Below, piece after piece: positions 6,615-10,145 of a DNA stretch of 10,145 nt; position 1 is the stretch's first letter, and every line of letters begins with the position of its first letter. Made by a program: the position numbers and the translations under genes. The stretch spans positions 1-10,145 of the forward strand of contig JBLHKV010000139.1 in assembly GCA_047618115.1 (NCBI GenBank), in the 5' to 3' direction. Under the pieces are notes generated by a model, which saw nothing but the letters and a program-made list of their open reading frames with translations, was not told the origin of the DNA and did no database searches. The DNA is from CALJGI01 sp047618115. Lineage in GTDB: Bacteria > Pseudomonadota > Gammaproteobacteria > Pseudomonadales > Halieaceae.

Positions 6615-7478
6615 TTATTCCGAATCTTTTTCTGCCTGGCTCGCGCCGCGCAGGTTTCTAAAGCTATCTACTACAGCCAAAATAACGACTGCGACCTTCG
6701 CTAGGTCAAATACCAACCAAAGCGAATAAAAAAACACCAGCGGTTGGGCACCCCTGTCCCGCTTATTGACTTGGTGATGCACCAAAGCAACACCGGCCAT
6801 CGTCAGCGGCAGCACCGTCATCACGGCCCACACCCGGTACTCGATGCCCAACGACACCAAAACCACTCCTGACAGTAGCGTTACCACCGTCACTTGTGGT
6901 GCGAGGCGCAATGCCCTGAACTCTTCGCCAAATCCGCCGGGATTATACAACCCCGCCTGCCACCAGCGTGCGAGCAACACACACATCATGCTACTGAAGG
7001 CATTCATCAAGCCGAGAATTCCTGCAATCTGCAGCGTTCCCGGCGAGACGATGGTTATATCTGAGCCACCCTCAGCCATTCTCTCTTCAAAATCTGTAAA
7101 CAACTGACCAAAAATTTCAGCCACTTGATCCAGATAGTTGGCGCCTACCGTAAGCAACAGCAGCCCCGTTATTACTCCAACTCCGGAGGCAGCCACCATA
7201 GTGGCCTGCCATGACCCGGTGCGACGTAGTATTACCGCCAGAACCAGGCTACCGATGATCATGCCGAAGGGGCCAATCTCCCCGAAATACAGCACGACGC
7301 CCGCGGGCAATATCGCCCACATCATTACATAACTGCCCTCCGCCTCACCTTTGCGAAGGGTAACCAGTGCAATGACTGCTGCACTGACCCAGGAAAAAAG
7401 TAGGGTACCAGCTCCAAAAACTGCTACCAAAAGAGCCTGCATACGGCCCCTCATAACGTATTCAGCGAGGCCTTTCAT
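6615..7478 (-). CDS. Integral membrane protein between rpsR and rplI, DUF2232/YybS-like
   Basis: The 287-residue protein is mostly hydrophobic, with about seven to eight membrane-spanning segments (roughly 15-40, 50-68, 72-86, 93-113, 150-170, 195-212, 217-235 and 247-270). A soluble stretch follows at about 118-148, and the C-terminus is short and charged. I see no catalytic motif. A membrane protein at this exact position is typical of pseudomonads and relatives, and the family name I would give is DUF2232 (YybS-like), from topology and position rather than alignment. The function is unknown. The ATG at 7478 is chosen because AAGG sits 7 nt upstream of it; the TTG one codon earlier is also in frame. 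The gene is co-directional with rpsR and rplI, with spacers of 37 nt on both sides, so it is probably in the same transcript. Confidence 0.72.
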   Translation of the reverse strand: MKGLAEYVMRGRMQALLVAVFGAGTLLFSWVSAAVIALVTLRKGEAEGSYVMMWAILPAGVVLYFGEIGPFGMIIGSLVLAVILRRTGSWQATMVAASGVGVITGLLLLTVGANYLDQVAEIFGQLFTDFEERMAEGGSDITIVSPGTLQIAGILGLMNAFSSMMCVLLARWWQAGLYNPGGFGEEFRALRLAPQVTVVTLLSGVVLVSLGIEYRVWAVMTVLPLTMAGVALVHHQVNKRDRGAQPLVFFYSLWLVFDLAKVAVVILAVVDSFRNLRGASQAEKDSE

Positions 7479-7498
7479 CAACCCGCCTTTATGTTAAC

Positions 7499-7514
7499 AA
7501 CACGTTGACGTGTT
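7499..7514 (-). other. Small perfect hairpin between rpsR and the membrane-protein gene
   Basis: AACACG (7499-7504) and CGTGTT (7509-7514) form a 6-bp stem with a TTGA/TCAA loop, 2 nt past the rpsR stop. No T-run follows on the minus strand, so it is not a standard terminator. It could be a processing or stability element, or chance. Confidence 0.4.
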
Positions 7515-7515
7515 A

Positions 7516-7743
7516 CTAGCCATGGCTATCTGTGTAGGGAATCAAAGACAAGTATCGAGCGCGTTTAATGGCTGTTGCCAACTGACGCTGATAGCGAGCT
7601 GTAGTACCGGTAATCCGGCTGGGTACTATTTTCCCTGTTTCAGAGACATAAGCCTTAAGTGTCTCGAGATCCTTGTAGTCGATTTCTTTAACGCCTTCGG
7701 CGGTGAAACGACAGTATTTGCGGCGACGGAAAAAACGTGCCAT
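7516..7743 (-). CDS. rpsR: 30S ribosomal protein S18
   Basis: S18 binds the platform of the small subunit as a heterodimer with S6. The complete 75-residue protein shows the family features: basic N-terminus MARFFRRRKYCRF, IDYKDLETLKAYV (about 21-33), the conserved segment GKIVPSRITGTTARYQRQL (about 37-55), and AIKRARYLSLIPY (58-70). The ATG at 7743 follows a strong AAGGAG ribosome binding site located in the 12-nt spacer after rpsF, so S6 and S18 are made from one message. Confidence 0.98.
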   Translation of the reverse strand: MARFFRRRKYCRFTAEGVKEIDYKDLETLKAYVSETGKIVPSRITGTTARYQRQLATAIKRARYLSLIPYTDSHG

Positions 7744-7755
7744 ATCAATTCTCCT

Positions 7756-8325
7756 TTATGTATTCTGTGGTTCGCTGCTATCTTCGGCGGGTGCTTCAGC
7801 TGGCGCTTCTTCGCTTTCGACAGCGGCGGCCTCAACTGGTGCGGCTTCAACTACAGCTTCCTCAGCCGGGGCACTTTCTACGGTCTCGGGCGCGGCGGCT
7901 GCTTCGCTAGCTGCCAGTTCTGCAGCGGCGGCACTTTCTTTGGCTGCGGCTGCAGCTTCCATAGCCTGACGCTCTTCGTAGCGGTTACGACGATCGCGAC
8001 TCTCTTTCTCAGCCTTCATGATCAAGGATTCTTCCAAATCGGGAGCATCGCGGCGTATAACCAGATTACGAATCACGGCATCGTTGAAGCGGAAGGTAGT
8101 GGTGAGTTCATCCAGAGCCGCCTGATCTGCTTCGACGTTCATCAGGACGTAGTGCGCTTTATGCACTTTATTGATGGGGTAGGCTAATTGACGACGCCCC
8201 CAATCTTCCAGGCGATGCACTGTGCCACCGTCTTTTTCGACGATCTGGCCGTAGCGCTCGATCATGGCAGGGACTTGCTCGCTTTGGTCCGGGTGGACCA
8301 TAAAAATCACTTCGTAGTGACGCAT
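7756..8325 (-). CDS. rpsF: 30S ribosomal protein S6 with a long Ala/Glu-rich C-terminal tail
   Basis: S6 forms the S6:S18 heterodimer on the central domain of 16S rRNA. Residues 1 to about 97 are the standard S6 fold: MRHYEVIFMVHPDQSEQV, HRLEDWGRRQLAYPINK and KAHYVLMNVEA, ending TTFRFNDAVIRNLVI. A charged helix (about 102-120) leads to a tail of roughly 70 residues (120-189) made almost only of Ala, Glu, Ser, Pro and Val, giving 189 residues against about 131-135 in E. coli. In E. coli the S6 tail is glutamylated by RimK; here the protein ends in PQNT rather than in glutamates. The ATG at 8325 follows an AAGGAG ribosome binding site. A promoter and structured leader lie upstream. The gene is first in the rpsF-rpsR-membrane protein-rplI run. 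Confidence 0.97.
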   Translation of the reverse strand: MRHYEVIFMVHPDQSEQVPAMIERYGQIVEKDGGTVHRLEDWGRRQLAYPINKVHKAHYVLMNVEADQAALDELTTTFRFNDAVIRNLVIRRDAPDLEESLIMKAEKESRDRRNRYEERQAMEAAAAAKESAAAAELAASEAAAAPETVESAPAEEAVVEAAPVEAAAVESEEAPAEAPAEDSSEPQNT

Positions 8326-8410
8326 AATAGCTCCTTACGGGTTATAGCCACCTGCTTTATTGCAGTGTGACAAGGAGGGCAGCCGTTTTTGCGGCTACCG
8401 GATTTCAAGG
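8326..8410 (-). promoter_or_regulatory. Structured 5' leader of rpsF, candidate S6:S18 autoregulatory element
   Basis: The predicted leader holds two hairpins on the minus strand. One (8378-8399) has an 8-bp stem GGTAGCCG/CGGCTGCC with one wobble pair and a CAAAAA loop. The other (8347-8371) has about 9 bp with a bulged A and an AATAAA loop. A CCCG run and the AAGGAG site follow. The S6:S18 complex is known to bind a structured motif with a conserved CCG in rpsF leaders. I cannot confirm the consensus by eye, so the hairpins are observed and the function is inferred. Confidence 0.4.
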
Positions 8411-8416
8411 CGGCGT

Positions 8417-8445
8417 ATTCTATGCAAGTAAACACATAGATGCAA
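8417..8445 (-). promoter_or_regulatory. Sigma-70-type promoter for rpsF-rpsR-rplI
   Basis: On the minus strand TTGCAT (8440-8445), a 17-nt spacer and TAGAAT (8417-8422) form a good promoter about 90 nt upstream of the rpsF ATG. Initiation near 8410 would include both leader hairpins. Confidence 0.6.
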
Positions 8446-8472
8446 CACTTCTAGCTCTTTGGGTTTTTGAAA

Positions 8473-9219
8473 TCAGCTGGCCTGGTTGCGTTGCCGCTGA
8501 ATTTCAAATAAACAAATGCCGGTCGCAACCGATACATTGAGGCTACTGACCGAGCCCAGCATAGGTAAATTAATCAATTGATCGCACTTTTCTCGTGTTA
8601 GTCGGCGCAGGCCTTTACCCTCCGCCCCCATTACCAGGGCAACAGGTCCGAGCAGATCACTCTCGTAGAGTGTCTTCTCCGCTTCTCCCGCGGCGCCAAA
8701 CAACCACACACCTTCCGCTTGCAGTTTTTCCAGGGTTCGAGCCAAGTTGGTTACACGAACAAAAGGTACGACTTCGGCAGCACCACTGGCAACTTTGCGC
8801 ACGACAGGCGTTATGTCAGCGGACTTATCCTTGGGTACAATCACCGCATCGACCCCGGCGGCATCGGCACTGCGCAAGCAGGCACCGAGGTTGTGCGGAT
8901 CTGTTATGCCATCCAGCACCAACAGCAACGGAGCGTGATCGATCGTTCTTAACATATGCAGCAAGCGCTGCTCATCCCAGACCTCGATGGCCCGATCCAT
9001 TTCCACCACCACCCCTTGATGAGCACCGTCTACGAGCTCATCGAGCTTTTTGCGGGGCAATCGCTCAATGGTGATGTCCAACTGGTGGGCACGCTCTTCA
9101 ATTTCAGCCAACCTGTCGTCGCGACGATCTCGCTGCAACTTCATTAAGCGCACATCCGCTGGCCTGGTGGCCAGTAATGCCATCACAGCGTGGATTCCAA
9201 ATACGTGATCTATAGCCAT
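8473..9219 (-). CDS. rlmB: 23S rRNA (guanosine-2'-O-)-methyltransferase RlmB
   Basis: RlmB is a SpoU/TrmH-class SPOUT enzyme that methylates the 2'-OH of G2251 in the 23S rRNA peptidyl-transferase loop, using SAM. The 248 residues match the usual size (E. coli 243). The N-terminal substrate-binding domain starts FGIHAVMALL (7-16). The catalytic knot has motif 1 DGITDPHNLGACLRSADAAG (103-122) with Asn110 and Arg116, motif 2 VMGAEGKGL (196-204) with Glu200, and motif 3 LPMLGSVSSLNVSVATG (218-234) with Asn228. The ATG shares one base with the TGA of rnr (TGATG), so translation is likely coupled to RNase R. Confidence 0.97.
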   Translation of the reverse strand: MAIDHVFGIHAVMALLATRPADVRLMKLQRDRRDDRLAEIEERAHQLDITIERLPRKKLDELVDGAHQGVVVEMDRAIEVWDEQRLLHMLRTIDHAPLLLVLDGITDPHNLGACLRSADAAGVDAVIVPKDKSADITPVVRKVASGAAEVVPFVRVTNLARTLEKLQAEGVWLFGAAGEAEKTLYESDLLGPVALVMGAEGKGLRRLTREKCDQLINLPMLGSVSSLNVSVATGICLFEIQRQRNQAS

Positions 9220-10145
9220 CAGCGTTTCGGCCGACGCAATTTGTTGGCCGAGGCAGTCTTATCAGCACCCTTGTTGACGTTAGCTTTGGTTTTGGCTTTC
9301 GTTTTGGCTTTTGGCTTAGCATTTTGTTTGGCCTTTGGCTTGGCCTTTGGTTTGCCCTCGACTGGGCCACCCTTTTTATCTCCGGCCCCGGCTTTAGGCT
9401 TGCGCTTACGTGGCTTCCCGCCAGTTGCAGGTTTCTTACCCTGCTTGGCGGCTCCGTCACGCTTGACACCATCTTTATCAACCATTTCCAGATCGACTTT
9501 CTTGTCTTCAAGATCTACCCGGGCTATTTGCACCGTAACTTTGTCGCCCAAATGGAAGCTGCGACCACTGCGCTCGCCACTCAGACGCTGACGAACGGGG
9601 TCAAAATGGTAGTAATCGCCCGGTAGAGCGCTTATATGAACCAAACCCTCGACATAAAGACCATCCAACTCGACAAACAGTCCAAAGCTGGTGGTTGCGC
9701 TCACCACACCCGTGAATACCTCACCTACGTGCTCTTGAAGATATTCGCACTTCAGCCAGGAATCTACATCGCGAGTCGCCTCGTCGGCTCTACGCTCGGC
9801 CATTGAGCAATGCTCGCCCTGGGCCAGCATAGCCGGAAGGTTGTAGGGGTAAATCTCTTCGCGCGGGATAGGTTTAACACCCGCTATCCGCTTGACTGCT
9901 TTACTCGACGCCTTCGAGCGGATCACGGAGCGAATCGCCCTGTGCACCAGTAGGTCCGGGTAGCGTCGAATGGGCGAGGTAAAGTGCGCATAGGCCGCAT
10001 AGTGCAAGCCGAAATGGCCTTTATTGTCTGGCTGATACATCGCCTGCTTAAAGGAGCGCAACATCATGATTGAAATAATATGAGCATCATCCCTACCACC
10101 CAACTGCTGCTGCAAACGGCAATAGTCCAATGGACTGGGCTCATC
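9219..10145 (-). CDS. rnr: Ribonuclease R, C-terminal part (5' end outside window)
   Basis: RNase R is a processive 3'-5' exoribonuclease of the RNase II/RNB family that degrades structured RNA. Frame is open to the window edge, giving the last 308 residues of a protein usually near 800. Visible parts in order are the end of the RNB domain with HYAAYAHFTSPIRRYPDL (the family signature, near the catalytic channel), then GEHCSMAERRADEATRD, an S1 RNA-binding domain starting GEVFTGVVSATTSFGLFVEL, and a Lys/Ala/Pro-rich tail of about 75 residues. The basic tail is a known RNase R feature that helps with structured RNA and ribosome association; this one contains a run of Lys-Ala/Lys-Pro dipeptides. 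It overlaps rlmB by one base. The missing N-terminal cold-shock domains lie beyond the window. Confidence 0.96.
   Translation of the reverse strand, partial: DEPSPLDYCRLQQQLGGRDDAHIISIMMLRSFKQAMYQPDNKGHFGLHYAAYAHFTSPIRRYPDLLVHRAIRSVIRSKASSKAVKRIAGVKPIPREEIYPYNLPAMLAQGEHCSMAERRADEATRDVDSWLKCEYLQEHVGEVFTGVVSATTSFGLFVELDGLYVEGLVHISALPGDYYHFDPVRQRLSGERSGRSFHLGDKVTVQIARVDLEDKKVDLEMVDKDGVKRDGAAKQGKKPATGGKPRKRKPKAGAGDKKGGPVEGKPKAKPKAKQNAKPKAKTKAKTKANVNKGADKTASANKLRRPKR

Noticed and set aside
7510..8187. 225-codon plus-strand open frame opposite rpsR/rpsF
   Set aside because: It is the antisense of two certain ribosomal protein genes. Its Cys/Gly/Phe-rich product reflects the Ala/Glu-rich tail codons read backwards.
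8595..9074. 159-codon plus-strand open frame opposite rlmB
   Set aside because: It is antisense to the conserved SPOUT domain, with a Pro/Arg/His-rich composition typical of a shadow frame.

Overview
The window looks like chromosomal DNA of a marine-type gammaproteobacterium. RlmB, RNase R, S6, L9 and DnaB are close to their E. coli and Pseudomonas counterparts. The minus-strand order rnr-rlmB-rpsF-rpsR-(membrane protein)-rplI-dnaB is the usual gammaproteobacterial ribosomal/replication neighbourhood, in the form found in pseudomonads and their relatives. The plus-strand pair at 1470-3189 is a chromosomal lambda-P-like helicase loader with a DnaT-domain partner. As I recall, such domesticated pairs (published as dopC/dopE) belong to lineages lacking DnaC/DnaI and DciA, which would point towards Cellvibrionales-like bacteria. 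That placement is inference.

Layout. Minus strand, 1-1320: radA without its last codons. 1321-1469: short divergent promoter region. Plus strand, 1470-4439: three tightly packed genes. The first is a protein with a probable winged-helix N-terminus and three DnaT-like repeats. The second is a lambda P-like helicase loader that overlaps the first by 86 nt. The third is a two-TM membrane protein with two RCK/TrkA-N domains, joined to the second by a GTGA overlap. Minus strand, 4461-5870: dnaB, convergent with that operon. 5871-6121: non-coding, with a terminator-like hairpin and a large perfect inverted repeat made of four 24-bp units. Minus strand, 6122-8325: rplI, an integral membrane protein, rpsR and rpsF, with a recognisable promoter and a structured leader upstream of rpsF. 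Minus strand, 8473-10145: rlmB and the C-terminal part of rnr.

How the genes fit together. The minus-strand cluster makes ribosomal proteins (S6, S18, L9), a 23S rRNA methyltransferase, an RNA-degrading exonuclease and the replicative helicase DnaB. The plus-strand operon most likely supplies the factors that bring DnaB to the origin, next to the gene for its client. RadA is the branch-migration helicase of recombination. The role of the RCK membrane protein in the helicase-loader operon is unknown. Nothing indicates a prophage or genomic island; the only probable mobile-type sequence is the inverted repeat between rplI and dnaB.
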